A stretch of 64,000 nucleotides of DNA from Pleurocapsa sp. FMAR1 (GTDB lineage Bacteria; Cyanobacteriota; Cyanobacteriia; Cyanobacteriales; Xenococcaceae): positions 1,488,001-1,552,000 of the forward strand of contig NZ_OY762512.1 in NCBI RefSeq assembly GCF_963665995.1. Reading direction: 5' to 3'. Below are positions 18,622 through 27,657 of the stretch, in pieces (position 1 is the first letter of the stretch; each line of letters opens with the position of its first letter). The notes under the pieces were generated by a model. That model saw nothing but the letters and a program-made list of their open reading frames with translations, was not told where the DNA came from and searched no databases. A program made the position numbers and the translations under genes.

Positions 18622-18657
18622 AATTGAAGACTTTAGCGATCGCTAAAGTCTTCAATT
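18622..18657. repeat. Perfect 36-bp palindrome centred on a HIP1 site
   Basis: 18 bases (18622-18639) are mirrored exactly by 18640-18657, and the centre is the octamer GCGATCGC. It lies 70 bp after the secA terminator and just before a gene relic. Confidence 0.9.
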
Positions 18658-18687
18658 TACACCCAAAAAGTATGAAGAGATAAAAAG

Positions 18688-18843
18688 TACGATCAAGACG
18701 TAAAAGTTTACTGTGCCGAAGAATCTTTCTATCAAGCAGATTTTGCTATCTGCATACTTCCTTTTTCTGTACTACGTCAGATCGCGATCAATCCACCTTT
18801 AGAAGCAGAACAAAAAGAAGCAGTAGAACAACTTCCCAGTTAG
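18688..18843 (+). pseudogene. Relic of a flavin amine oxidase gene
   Basis: A 51-codon open stretch without a start codon reads 'VKVYCAEESFYQADFAICIL', then 'PFSVLRQIAINPPLEAEQKE', ending in a stop at 18841. This matches the core of flavin-containing amine oxidases ('ADxVIVTLPxxVLxxxxFxPPLPxxKxxAIxxL'). The FAD-binding N-terminus and the C-terminus are missing. In a shifted frame the following 'EAMGKLPDFEQAFW' could be a further decayed piece. The intergenic run 18503-18906 otherwise holds only the secA terminator and a palindrome. Confidence 0.6.
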
Positions 18844-18906
18844 GATTACTAAGAAGCTATGGGAAGTTACCTGATTTTGAACAAGCTTTTTGGTAAAAAG
18901 TAAGTA

Positions 18907-19881
18907 GTGAGCGTAATTCCTAAAAAAATGAATTATATTTTACCTGGGACTCCTTGGTTAATTGCTCACAAGTCAATGTTGGGCATGAATCGACCCAACA
19001 AAATTACGCTGAATGGAAGAGACTATGTTTTATGGCAGAACTCAAAAGGAGAAGTTTTTGCTCTCGATAACATTTGTCCTCATATGCAAGCACCTCTTCA
19101 TGAAGGTTGGGTGTGTGCGGAGCGAGATACGATTACTTGCCCCTTTCATGCACTAGAATTTGATGGTAAGGGAAGGTATCTAGATAGTAATCGGTCTCTA
19201 TCAACCCTAACCCATCCTTTGGAACTTACCATAATAGACGATTGTGTTTGGACTTATGGCGGGTGCGAGGCTAAACTGCCCATTCCCGATACGATTGAGA
19301 GGAGATCTCAAGGATTTCGCTTTGTGGGAGTGACTGGACACCACAGCGTAAGGGGAGATTTTCTAAGTAATCTTTTAATTAATTACGACTACAACCATAT
19401 TAAAGGAACTCATCGTGAGTTGTTTAAGATTGAAGCTAATGAGATTACTAATTATCAAACAAATGATTACCAAATCAAGCTTGACCAGAAAATTATTAGA
19501 GCCAGAAATTCGTTTAAAGAGCTATTAATAAATCCGATCCTGGGACTTTTACCTCAGATTTACCTAAATCGGTTTGAATACTCTTTTCCCTCGTTAAACA
19601 CTTTGGTAGGGGAATTTCCCGTCGGTAAGGTTCTACAGGTTATTGCGATCTATCCAGAAACCGAAAATCAGACCAAAACTTTTACTTTAGTCTATGCCCA
19701 ATCGAATCCCGTATTGCTTGCTTTGTCAAAGCCTTTTCTACTGCGTTCAGCAGCCGAAATAGTTAAGCAAGATATCATGGCTGTGGAGAGTCTATATCCA
19801 AGGCACCCCCCAAAAATTAAACTGCCTGATGAAAAAATAATGTTTCATGCAGAAAAGCTTTACCGAAACTGGGGGCAATAG
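18907..19881 (+). CDS. Rieske 2Fe-2S aromatic-ring-type oxygenase
   Basis: 324 aa from a GTG start; an ATG seven codons later (18928) is an alternative. The Rieske domain binds its cluster with 'CPHMQAPLHEGWVC...' and 'TCPFHALEFDGKG' (CxH...CxxH). The catalytic domain has a compact iron site 'NYDYNHIKGTHRELF' (DxNHxxxxH), typical of terminal oxygenases. Substrate unknown. The next gene, 65 bp on, is also a Rieske oxygenase, so the two may act in sequence on the same lipid- or pigment-like compound. Confidence 0.8.
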   Translation: MSVIPKKMNYILPGTPWLIAHKSMLGMNRPNKITLNGRDYVLWQNSKGEVFALDNICPHMQAPLHEGWVCAERDTITCPFHALEFDGKGRYLDSNRSLSTLTHPLELTIIDDCVWTYGGCEAKLPIPDTIERRSQGFRFVGVTGHHSVRGDFLSNLLINYDYNHIKGTHRELFKIEANEITNYQTNDYQIKLDQKIIRARNSFKELLINPILGLLPQIYLNRFEYSFPSLNTLVGEFPVGKVLQVIAIYPETENQTKTFTLVYAQSNPVLLALSKPFLLRSAAEIVKQDIMAVESLYPRHPPKIKLPDEKIMFHAEKLYRNWGQ

Positions 19882-19946
19882 CGATAAAACTAAACAAAGT
19901 CCGATTCGTTAAGCTGTAGCTAAAGTCAATTAGATTCTTAATAACC

Positions 19947-21440
19947 ATGACTGTTGAAACCAATCTTCAAGACAACCTAGATAATCAAACCGCGCCATTT
20001 TTACAGGAAGCGGAATCAACTTTTCAATGGACGAAGCAATGGTATCCAGTAGCCGTAGCTGAATTTCTCGATTCATCACGTCCCCATGCCATACAGTTAT
20101 TAGGCAAAGATTTAGTGTTATGGCAAGACAATTCTGGTCAATGGCATTGTTTTGAAGATTTTTGTCCTCATAGATTAGCTCCCCTCTCAGAAGGGCGTAT
20201 AGAATCAGATGGGACGCTATTATGTGCCTATCATGCTTGGCGTTTTGATCGCCTGGGCAACTGCGTTAATATTCCTCAATCTAAAGACAAAGAAACTGAG
20301 GCGAGAAACTGCGCTAACCAAAAATCTCGTGCTGTTGTTTATCCCACCCAAAAACTGCAAGATTTAATTTGGGTATGGGCGGAATCTGGTACCGAAGCAG
20401 AAGTTGAAAGTCAATTGAGACAACCACGCACTGTTTCAGAACTGGACGATCCTTCAAGTCGAATTGTAAAACCATTTTGGAATATCAGAGATTTACCCTA
20501 TGGTTGGGATTTCTTTATGGAAAATGTTGCCGATCCTGCCCATGTGCCAGTTTCCCATCATGGAATTATGGGAAGTCGTTATGAAGATACAAAATATTAC
20601 GATATGCCTCGTCTAAGAGAAATGTCTACTCAAGAAGGCTTTGCGTTTGAAGTTACACCCACTGCGTCTAATATCAAACAAACAATTCATGATTTTCAAC
20701 CACCCTGTCACATGAGAATTGTTACCAGCTTTGAAGATGGAGGTCAATTAATCTTGGTTTTATATGCTATTCCAACTCGCCCTGGTTGGTGTCGTCATAT
20801 TGGTAGACAGATTTTAATTAAAAGTGATGCTGGTAAAACACCTCCAGGTTTAGGTTTTTTTGCCCTACCGATGCCGAAATGGTTAAATCATATCTTGGCT
20901 TCTTTATTTTTGCACCAAGATTTAATCTTTCTGCACTATCAAGAAAAGATCATAGCTAAACGAGGTAAAAACAAATGGTTGGGTGAAGTTTATACCCCTA
21001 ATCCTCAAGATAAAGCGGTCATTGCTTTTCGTCAGTGGTTGGCAAAGAGAGCGGGAGGTGGTGTACCTTGGGATGCAGGCTGTAATCTTCAGCTTCTTAA
21101 TAAGGAAACAGATTCAGAAAAACTATTTGATGTTTGGACAACTCACACTAAAGATTGTCAGGTTTGCCAAGATGCTTTAAAAAATATAAATCGTCTTACA
21201 GTATTGAGTTATGCAGGAGCGATCGCCTGTCTATTCTTAGCTTTATTTCTAGATGGACGTTATGTTGCTATGCAAGCCCTCACCGAACCAGCAAGTATAT
21301 CAATGTGGAATACTTTGCCTCCCTTAGGATTTGGAGTTGCGATCGCAGGTGCTATTATTTTGGCAATAACAGGTTATTTATTGAAAAAACTGAGTCAGCT
21401 ATTCTATGTTTACAAGTTTAGTCATGCTGATAATAACTAA
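19947..21440 (+). CDS. Pheophorbide a oxygenase-like (PaO/Tic55/PTC52 family) Rieske protein
   Basis: 497 aa. Rieske domain: 'FEDFCPHRLAPLSEGRIESDG' and 'LLCAYHAWRFDRLGNCVNIPQ'. Mononuclear iron site: 'DFFMENVADPAHVPVSHHGIMGSR'. PaO-specific C-terminal part: a CxxC ('KDCQVCQDAL', redox-regulation motif in the plant family), then two membrane helices ('IACLFLALFL' and 'GVAIAGAIILAITGYLL'). Plant relatives open or modify chlorophyll-derived rings at plastid membranes; cyanobacterial substrates are mostly undetermined. Paired with the shorter Rieske gene upstream and closed by a terminator at 21571. Confidence 0.88.
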   Translation: MTVETNLQDNLDNQTAPFLQEAESTFQWTKQWYPVAVAEFLDSSRPHAIQLLGKDLVLWQDNSGQWHCFEDFCPHRLAPLSEGRIESDGTLLCAYHAWRFDRLGNCVNIPQSKDKETEARNCANQKSRAVVYPTQKLQDLIWVWAESGTEAEVESQLRQPRTVSELDDPSSRIVKPFWNIRDLPYGWDFFMENVADPAHVPVSHHGIMGSRYEDTKYYDMPRLREMSTQEGFAFEVTPTASNIKQTIHDFQPPCHMRIVTSFEDGGQLILVLYAIPTRPGWCRHIGRQILIKSDAGKTPPGLGFFALPMPKWLNHILASLFLHQDLIFLHYQEKIIAKRGKNKWLGEVYTPNPQDKAVIAFRQWLAKRAGGGVPWDAGCNLQLLNKETDSEKLFDVWTTHTKDCQVCQDALKNINRLTVLSYAGAIACLFLALFLDGRYVAMQALTEPASISMWNTLPPLGFGVAIAGAIILAITGYLLKKLSQLFYVYKFSHADNN

Positions 21441-21570
21441 ACTAAATTCTCAAAAAAATAAAGTTTTATTGACGATGATATATATCTTAATAAATCGTAT
21501 TAAAAGTAATAGTTTTTTGAGTATAAATAAAGCGGAAATAATAACCTGCGTTAGCTATTAGCCTGAATGC

Positions 21571-21604
21571 AAAAAGGAGACTGCAAAATGCTAGTCTCCT
21601 TTTT
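21571..21604. terminator. Bidirectional intrinsic terminator
   Basis: AAAAAGGAGACT (21571-21582) pairs with AGTCTCCTTTTT (21593-21604) across a 10-base loop. It ends the Rieske pair (+) and, with A-runs on the other side, also suits the convergent DUF3155 gene. Confidence 0.85.
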
Positions 21605-21674
21605 TACTTTAGTAAGATGTTAAAATACATTTTACCTACTTAAATATGGGATTTTTAACTTCATGGTTTGGCTA

Positions 21675-22001
21675 TTAACGAGTTGCTGTCGTTGCAGCAG
21701 CTTTGCTATTATCCCATTCCTGAAGTTCAATAGATTGCAAGCTAGGAAAGAGGAAATGATTTTCTTCTACATATTGCGCTCCAAACAATCCTTTTTCAGC
21801 CCAGAAATATCTATCTGTGGTGTGTTCGTTTCTCTTGACCACCAAGACTGCTGGAGGTTGAATACCCATGTTTGCTATATGATTGCGGGCTGCGGTTACT
21901 GGTTTTTCTTCGCCACTTTCAATATGATACTGTGAGACCAATTCTAATATTTTGCGACCTTCTTGACGACGACGGCTTTTACGTTTGCGTTTCCTTGCCA
22001 A
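21675..22001 (-). CDS. DUF3155 cyanobacterial protein
   Basis: 108 aa with a strongly basic N-terminus ('ARKRKRKSRRRQEGRKILE') and a conserved-looking core 'QYHIESGEEKPVTAARNHI' followed by 'VKRNEHTTDRYFWAEKGLFG' and 'AQYVEENHFLFPSL'. I recognise it as the DUF3155 family restricted to cyanobacteria; function unknown. The basic start suggests RNA or nucleoid binding, but this is only inference. Translation begins at TTG, supported by a strong Shine-Dalgarno sequence (next entry). Confidence 0.7.
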   Translation of the reverse strand: MARKRKRKSRRRQEGRKILELVSQYHIESGEEKPVTAARNHIANMGIQPPAVLVVKRNEHTTDRYFWAEKGLFGAQYVEENHFLFPSLQSIELQEWDNSKAAATTATR

Positions 22002-22008
22002 CCTTTTT

Positions 22009-22015
22009 ACCTCCT
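22009..22015 (-). promoter_or_regulatory. Shine-Dalgarno AGGAGGT deciding a TTG start
   Basis: AGGAGGT on the minus strand sits seven bases before TTG (21999-22001). No ATG or GTG in frame is equally placed, and the protein family is expected to start with the basic MAR(R/K)RK motif, so TTG is chosen. Confidence 0.75.
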
Positions 22016-22282
22016 AATATTCACTAAGCGAATATTGTGTCATTAGTTACTTATTATGAGCCAATTGTATCGTAATGAACAATAAAAATCAACTAGCTAG
22101 AAAAGATCTTATTAAAAAGATATTTAAATAGAAATACTAAATAAAAAATGTCTTGTTTGGTAATTTATTATGGAAAAAGATAAAGCTATAAAATTAAAAT
22201 TAGATATACATAGCTTAAGCTGACGGCAATTGTTCTTTAGCTAACATCTAGATTTACCGCAATTTCTGTCTTGGGAGCATTA

Positions 22283-23599
22283 ATGACGAACAACTATTTT
22301 TCCAGTACTGAATTTGTCGCTTTGTGTCAGTCCCAGATGACAATACTGTCTAAAAGTTTGGGAGCGGTATGGAGTGTGATTTATTTGACAGAGGAAATGA
22401 GCGAAGATGGACAGGCGCAGTTGTTTCCTTTGGCAATTTATCCTCAAAGCAAAAATGAAAATGTTATAAAACTTCCTACTGTTAAATTATCTGAGTTTTG
22501 GCAACAGTTGCAGTCTCATTCGGTTGCTCAGTTACTACCTGCTAATTTGACCAACAAAAATACTAAAAATCAATCAACATCTAATCTAAAACCTGGCTCA
22601 GAAGAGAGAAAACAGTTAATAGTACCTTTGATTCATCAAGACACTTTTTTTGGTTTGCTAGTGACTGGAAGAGAGGATCGAGAATGGCAATCAACTGAGT
22701 TAGAGCAGATTGAAGAAATTACGCGAACTATTGCGATCGCTCGTTTTTTAGAGCTTCAATGCCACTGGACTAAAGAAGAATTAACCGTTCAAAAAAATCT
22801 GCAACTTCTTGAGCGCGATCGCCTAGACGATCTGTTACATCAGCTACGTAACCCTTTAACTGCACTGCGGACATTTGGTAAATTATTGATTAAACGCTTG
22901 CTGCCAGGAGATAACAATCGTAAAATTGCTCAGAGTATCTTAGAACAAAGCGATCGTTTTCAACAGCTTCTAGAACAGTTTGAAACCGAGTCAAACACCA
23001 TAGATTCAATTAATCCCCAAGATTTTGAGCGGAGAAAGACCCCTGTATTAGAAGCTAGCGATCTTACGGTGGCACCAAGTAACTTTTTGTTACCAAGCTC
23101 TAACAAAGAATTAGATTCTCTAGATTTGCAGCAAATTCTTGAACCTCTCTTAAATGCAGCCAAGGCGATTGCTACAGACAGAAATATTCAGCTAATTACC
23201 AACATTCCCTCAATCATCCCCAAGGTGAGAGGAGATATGTCTGCTTTGAGAGAAATCTTCAATAACTTAATTGATAATGCTTTAAAGTATACTCCTGCTG
23301 GGGGTAAGATACATCTCGAGCTAAAAACAAAGCAGTTGGCAACTGAGCCGAAAATGTTAGGCATAGCAATTAATGATACTGGTTATGGTATTCCCATAGC
23401 CGAACAAGAGCGTATTTTTGAGCGACATTATCGGGGAATACAGGCACAAAGCGATATTCCTGGCACTGGTTTAGGACTGGCGATCGCTCAAGAACTTATT
23501 GTCAAAATGCAGGGGGAAATTGAGTTAATTAGTCCCAACAATTTGTCAAAAGATAGTCCTGGTACTACCTTTGTAGTCTGGCTACCTGTTTTCAGTTAA
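22283..23599 (+). CDS. GAF-like sensor histidine kinase (soluble)
   Basis: 438 aa from the ATG at 22283 (a TTG at 22271 would add four residues). Residues 1-170 look like a GAF-type sensor ('QLIVPLIHQDTFFGLLVTGREDREW', 'IEEITRTIAIARFLELQ'). The kinase core has the H-box 'LLHQLRNPLTALRTFGKLL', N-box 'IFNNLIDNALKYTPAGG', G1 'INDTGYGIPIAEQERIFERHY' and G2 'GTGLGLAIAQELI'. There are no membrane helices. No response regulator is adjacent. It is followed 55 bp later by a glycosyltransferase gene, with no obvious functional link. Confidence 0.85.
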   Translation: MTNNYFSSTEFVALCQSQMTILSKSLGAVWSVIYLTEEMSEDGQAQLFPLAIYPQSKNENVIKLPTVKLSEFWQQLQSHSVAQLLPANLTNKNTKNQSTSNLKPGSEERKQLIVPLIHQDTFFGLLVTGREDREWQSTELEQIEEITRTIAIARFLELQCHWTKEELTVQKNLQLLERDRLDDLLHQLRNPLTALRTFGKLLIKRLLPGDNNRKIAQSILEQSDRFQQLLEQFETESNTIDSINPQDFERRKTPVLEASDLTVAPSNFLLPSSNKELDSLDLQQILEPLLNAAKAIATDRNIQLITNIPSIIPKVRGDMSALREIFNNLIDNALKYTPAGGKIHLELKTKQLATEPKMLGIAINDTGYGIPIAEQERIFERHYRGIQAQSDIPGTGLGLAIAQELIVKMQGEIELISPNNLSKDSPGTTFVVWLPVFS

Positions 23600-23613
23600 C
23601 ATTGAGCATTAAT

Positions 23614-23655
23614 AAATGTTTAAGGTTAACTGATAAATGTTTAAGGTTAACTGAT
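23614..23655 (+). repeat. Tandem duplication of 21 bp
   Basis: AAATGTTTAAGGTTAACTGAT is present twice, back to back (23614-23634 and 23635-23655). The second copy ends in the start codon of the glycosyltransferase, so the repeat lies in its 5' leader. Confidence 0.9.
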
Positions 23656-24679
23656 GCGGAAATTATATTTTTTATTACCAGGGACAACGGGAAAGTTTGG
23701 CGGAGGCGGATTATGGGCAGAATTAAAAACCTGTGCTTTGGCAAAGCAAATATGTGCTGCTGAAGTAGTTACCTATCGACAACGAGAAAAAGACTGCGCT
23801 TTTTTAACTGATATCTTGCCAATGACTGATGCTCAATCCTCTATTTTTGTTATTGGTTGGGGTTTTGATGTTCCTCAGTTAGTTGCTAAACTTCAGGGGC
23901 AAAACCCAAATATTGTCTATCATGCTCATAGTGCAGGCTATGGTTTCGATCTACCGCCAGAAATTCCCATTATTACCGTCAGTCGCAACACGATGGGTTA
24001 TTGGGGTCAAAAAGCTGCAAACGGCTTGATTTATTATCTTCCTAATCAAATTAGTGATGAATTTTATAATGCAAATCAACCACGAGACATTGAGATAGTG
24101 GTGCAGACACGTAAGTCTTCACAATATCTGCTGCAACAATTAATTCCTGCTTTAAAAAACCGTTATCGGGTTGAAGTTATTGACAGTTATGTAGAAGATT
24201 TAGCCCGATTGTTTAATCGTAGCCAAGTTTATCTCTATGACTCTGCTGAATACTGGGCTACAAGTGGGGTAAGCGAGGGATTTGGTTTACCACCATTAGA
24301 AGCTTTAGCCTGTGGCTGTACAGTTTTTTCTAGCGTTAATCACGGACTGTCAGATTTTTTAGATCCTGGATTTAACTGTCATAAGATTGCGGGATATAGC
24401 CTAGAATATGACCTACATCGAATTGCTCAAGCGTTGCAGCAATCACCAGATTTTAAGTTAATCGATTCACTGTTAGCAGAATATCGACAAGAGAATTTGT
24501 TAGCTAGATTTAAAGTAATTCTGGCTGAGATTAATGATTTTTTCGAGATGCGATCGCATGAGCTATCCGAAGAATCCCAGCTTGCAACCACTATTAATAG
24601 CTTAAATACTAAACGTATCAACAGGTTAAAAATACAGAGAATCTTAGCTAAGTTACAGCAAAGGCTAACCAGAAAATAG
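23654..24679 (+). CDS. Glycosyltransferase, GT4/WsaF-like
   Basis: 341 aa. An N-terminal 'FLLPGTTGKFGGGGLWAELKTCALA' loop resembles the WsaF-type acceptor domain, and the donor-binding C-domain has 'SEGFGLPPLEALACGCTVFSS' (GT4 EX7E-like motif) followed by 'HGLSDFLDPGFN'. A nucleotide-sugar donor is expected; acceptor unknown. The C-terminal 60 residues are charged and helical. No other polysaccharide genes flank it. The start codon overlaps a 21-bp tandem repeat. Confidence 0.8.
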   Translation: MRKLYFLLPGTTGKFGGGGLWAELKTCALAKQICAAEVVTYRQREKDCAFLTDILPMTDAQSSIFVIGWGFDVPQLVAKLQGQNPNIVYHAHSAGYGFDLPPEIPIITVSRNTMGYWGQKAANGLIYYLPNQISDEFYNANQPRDIEIVVQTRKSSQYLLQQLIPALKNRYRVEVIDSYVEDLARLFNRSQVYLYDSAEYWATSGVSEGFGLPPLEALACGCTVFSSVNHGLSDFLDPGFNCHKIAGYSLEYDLHRIAQALQQSPDFKLIDSLLAEYRQENLLARFKVILAEINDFFEMRSHELSEESQLATTINSLNTKRINRLKIQRILAKLQQRLTRK

Positions 24680-24879
24680 GTCTAAAGAATTTGTGATGAC
24701 GGAAAAGACTCTATTGTAGATGTAGCATGGTCTTTAGTCTTACCAGAAAGTACCAAAATATGCTAGAATTTATTTATAAAATGCGATTATATTGGGCTTT
24801 ATTGGCTATAAAAGAGAAGTAAGCAGAGTTTATTAGCCATTAATCCAAATTATTGCATATATTTGGAGTTTTTCACAGT

Positions 24880-27432
24880 ATGACCACTTCCCAGGAACGG
24901 ATTATCCCTATCGATCTGAGTAACGAAATGTCTCGCTCCTATTTGGAGTATGCCATGAGCGTAATTGTCGGCAGGGCATTGCCAGACGCTAGGGATGGTC
25001 TAAAACCAGTCCATCGTCGTATTCTTTACGCCATGTACGAATTAGGACTAACCCCAGACCGTCCGTTTCGTAAATGCGCCCGTGTCGTGGGGGAAGTATT
25101 AGGTAAATATCATCCCCATGGTGATACCGCCGTTTATGAAGCTTTGGTGCGGATGGCGCAGGATTTCTCCATGAGAAACCCCTTAATCAACGGACACGGT
25201 AATTTTGGGTCAATAGATAACGATCCTCCCGCAGCCATGCGTTATACCGAGTGTCGTTTACAGGCACTGGCAACCGATTCACTACTGCAAGATATTGAAG
25301 CCGAAACAGTAGACTTCGCCGATAACTTTGACGGTTCAGAGCAAGAACCAGTGGTGCTTCCGGCCAGGATTCCTCAGCTTTTGCTCAACGGTTCATCGGG
25401 TATTGCCGTGGGCATGGCAACTAATATTCCTCCTCATAACTTAGGAGAAGTAATTGAAGGTACGATCGCCTTGATTCACAATCCCGAACTTACCGATCTC
25501 GAATTGATGCAGTACATCCAAGGTCCTGATTTTCCCACAGGGGGACAAATCATTGGCAGAGCAGGCATTAAAGAGGCATACACTACAGGTCGAGGCTCAA
25601 TCACTATGCGAGGGGTAGCCGAGATCGAAACCCTACAGCAGCGTGGTAGAGCCAACAAAGAAGCAATCATTATTACCCAACTGCCCTACCAAACCAATAA
25701 AGCCTCTTTAATTGAAAAGATTGCCGATTTGGTTAACGATCAAAAAATAGACGGGATTTCTGATATCCGCGACGAGAGCGATCGCACAGGAATGCGGGTA
25801 GTCATTGAGCTTAAACGAGATGCCTATCCTCGTGTTGTGCTTAACAACCTTTTTAAGCAAACTGCGGTACAGGCTAACTTTGGGGCAAATATGTTGGCAT
25901 TGGTCAACAACGATCCTCAGCTACTGACTATTCGCCAGTTTCTCAAGGTCTTTATCGAATTTCGCATTGAGGCAATCACTAGGCGAACCCGCTATCACTT
26001 ACGCAAAGCTGAAGCCAGAGATCATCTGTTGCAGGGGTTATTAATTGCTCTAGAGAACATTGATGCAATTATCCAGCTATTACGTGGGGCTGCTGATGCT
26101 ACCACCGCTAAAAATGAATTGGTTGAAAGATTTGGTTTATCTCAAGTCCAGGCTGATGCTATCTTGCAAATGCAGTTGCGTCGTCTAACTGCCTTAGAAG
26201 CAGAAAAAATTCAGGCAGAACATGAAGATTTACAGACGCAAATTGCCGACTTAAACGATATTTTAGCGCGCCAAGAACGAATTGAAGAAATCATTGAGTC
26301 GGAACTAACTACAATCAAGAATGCTCATGCTACTCCTCGTAAAACTGAGATTGTTCAAGGAGAAGGGGAACTATTAGATAAAGACCTAATTGCCAATGAG
26401 CAGTCGGTGATTCTGCTGACTGAGCAAGGATATATCAAGCGGATGCCCGTAAGTACCTTTGAAGCTCAAAGTAGAGCAACTAGAGGCAAGGCTGCTGCCA
26501 AAATGAGGGAAAACGACGGCATAGAACACTTCATGACCTGTTGCGATCATGATAAAGTTCTGTTCTTTAGCGATCGCGGGGTGGTATATTCTTTTCATGC
26601 CTATCAAATTCCTGCTACCTCGCGCACGGCTAGAGGAATTCCTTTGGTGCAGATGTTGCCCATTTCTCAAGCAGAAAAAATTACCTCGCTGATTGCAGTA
26701 AGCGAGTTTACTGAAGATGAATATTTAATCATGCTCACCCGCAAGGGCAATATCAAAAAAACTGCTCTCTCAGCTTTTGCTAATATTCGCTCTAATGGTT
26801 TAATCGCTATTTCCCTCCAGCCAGAAGATGAACTACGTTGGGTACGTTTAGCGACGGACGAAGACAGCGTAATCATTGGTACACGGCAAGGAAAAGCAAT
26901 TCACTTCAAAACTAATAAACAGCAGTTGCGTCCTTTAGGCAGATCCACCAAAGGGGTCAAGTCGATGAAGCTTAGGGGCAAAGATGAATTAATCAGCATG
27001 GATATTATTCCTGCACAGATCGTTGCCACTATAGCTGAGACAGGAGATGAAGAAGATGAAGACAACGGCGAAGATCTGATTATTAATGAAGAGATAGATC
27101 AAGGGCCTTGGTTACTAGCTATTACCAATAACGGCTATGGCAAAAGAGTTCCTATTGCTAAATTCCGCCTGCAAAATCGTGCGGGTATGGGAGTACGAGC
27201 TATTAAATTCAAATCAAAAGATGATTGCCTAGTAGCAATTGATATTGTTAATCCAGATGATGAACTAATGATCGTTACCAATCGAGGTATCATGATTCGT
27301 CAGGCGGTAAAAGCAATATCTTTACAGTCTCGTAATGCTACTGGAGTTAGAGTCCAAAGACTAGATAAAGACGATGCGATCGCTGCTGTTGCGCCCGTAC
27401 CACCTTTAGAAGAGGGGGAAGAAGAATTGTAA
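24880..27432 (+). CDS. gyrA: DNA gyrase/topoisomerase subunit A
   Basis: 850 aa from the ATG at 24880 ('[20 protein letters not shown]'); a TTG at 24853 is less likely. The breakage-reunion domain has '[18 protein letters not shown]' (quinolone-region positions Thr and Glu) and the catalytic tyrosine in '[10 protein letters not shown]'. The C-terminal beta-pinwheel repeats are present ('[21 protein letters not shown]', '[15 protein letters not shown]'), but the GyrA-box position reads '[13 protein letters not shown]' rather than QRRGGKG. Length and tail favour GyrA. A ParC-like paralogue cannot be excluded without the rest of the genome. Confidence 0.88.
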   Translation: MTTSQERIIPIDLSNEMSRSYLEYAMSVIVGRALPDARDGLKPVHRRILYAMYELGLTPDRPFRKCARVVGEVLGKYHPHGDTAVYEALVRMAQDFSMRNPLINGHGNFGSIDNDPPAAMRYTECRLQALATDSLLQDIEAETVDFADNFDGSEQEPVVLPARIPQLLLNGSSGIAVGMATNIPPHNLGEVIEGTIALIHNPELTDLELMQYIQGPDFPTGGQIIGRAGIKEAYTTGRGSITMRGVAEIETLQQRGRANKEAIIITQLPYQTNKASLIEKIADLVNDQKIDGISDIRDESDRTGMRVVIELKRDAYPRVVLNNLFKQTAVQANFGANMLALVNNDPQLLTIRQFLKVFIEFRIEAITRRTRYHLRKAEARDHLLQGLLIALENIDAIIQLLRGAADATTAKNELVERFGLSQVQADAILQMQLRRLTALEAEKIQAEHEDLQTQIADLNDILARQERIEEIIESELTTIKNAHATPRKTEIVQGEGELLDKDLIANEQSVILLTEQGYIKRMPVSTFEAQSRATRGKAAAKMRENDGIEHFMTCCDHDKVLFFSDRGVVYSFHAYQIPATSRTARGIPLVQMLPISQAEKITSLIAVSEFTEDEYLIMLTRKGNIKKTALSAFANIRSNGLIAISLQPEDELRWVRLATDEDSVIIGTRQGKAIHFKTNKQQLRPLGRSTKGVKSMKLRGKDELISMDIIPAQIVATIAETGDEEDEDNGEDLIINEEIDQGPWLLAITNNGYGKRVPIAKFRLQNRAGMGVRAIKFKSKDDCLVAIDIVNPDDELMIVTNRGIMIRQAVKAISLQSRNATGVRVQRLDKDDAIAAVAPVPPLEEGEEEL

Positions 27433-27657
27433 AAAGATAATGGATAAGAAATTAAGCTTCTTTACTAATTATTATTTACGTAATGCTTAAAATTGGGAAG
27501 ACTAAACTAGTACCTTATCAACTTTGAATTGATGGAAGTATTGCAGGTAGAAAGGGTGGAGGAGTATATAACTCCACTACGATCCTACCCCACTACCCCA
27601 ATTACTCCTCAAAACAATTTTGACGAATTACTAGCTGCCATTTAAACAATTGCGTCG

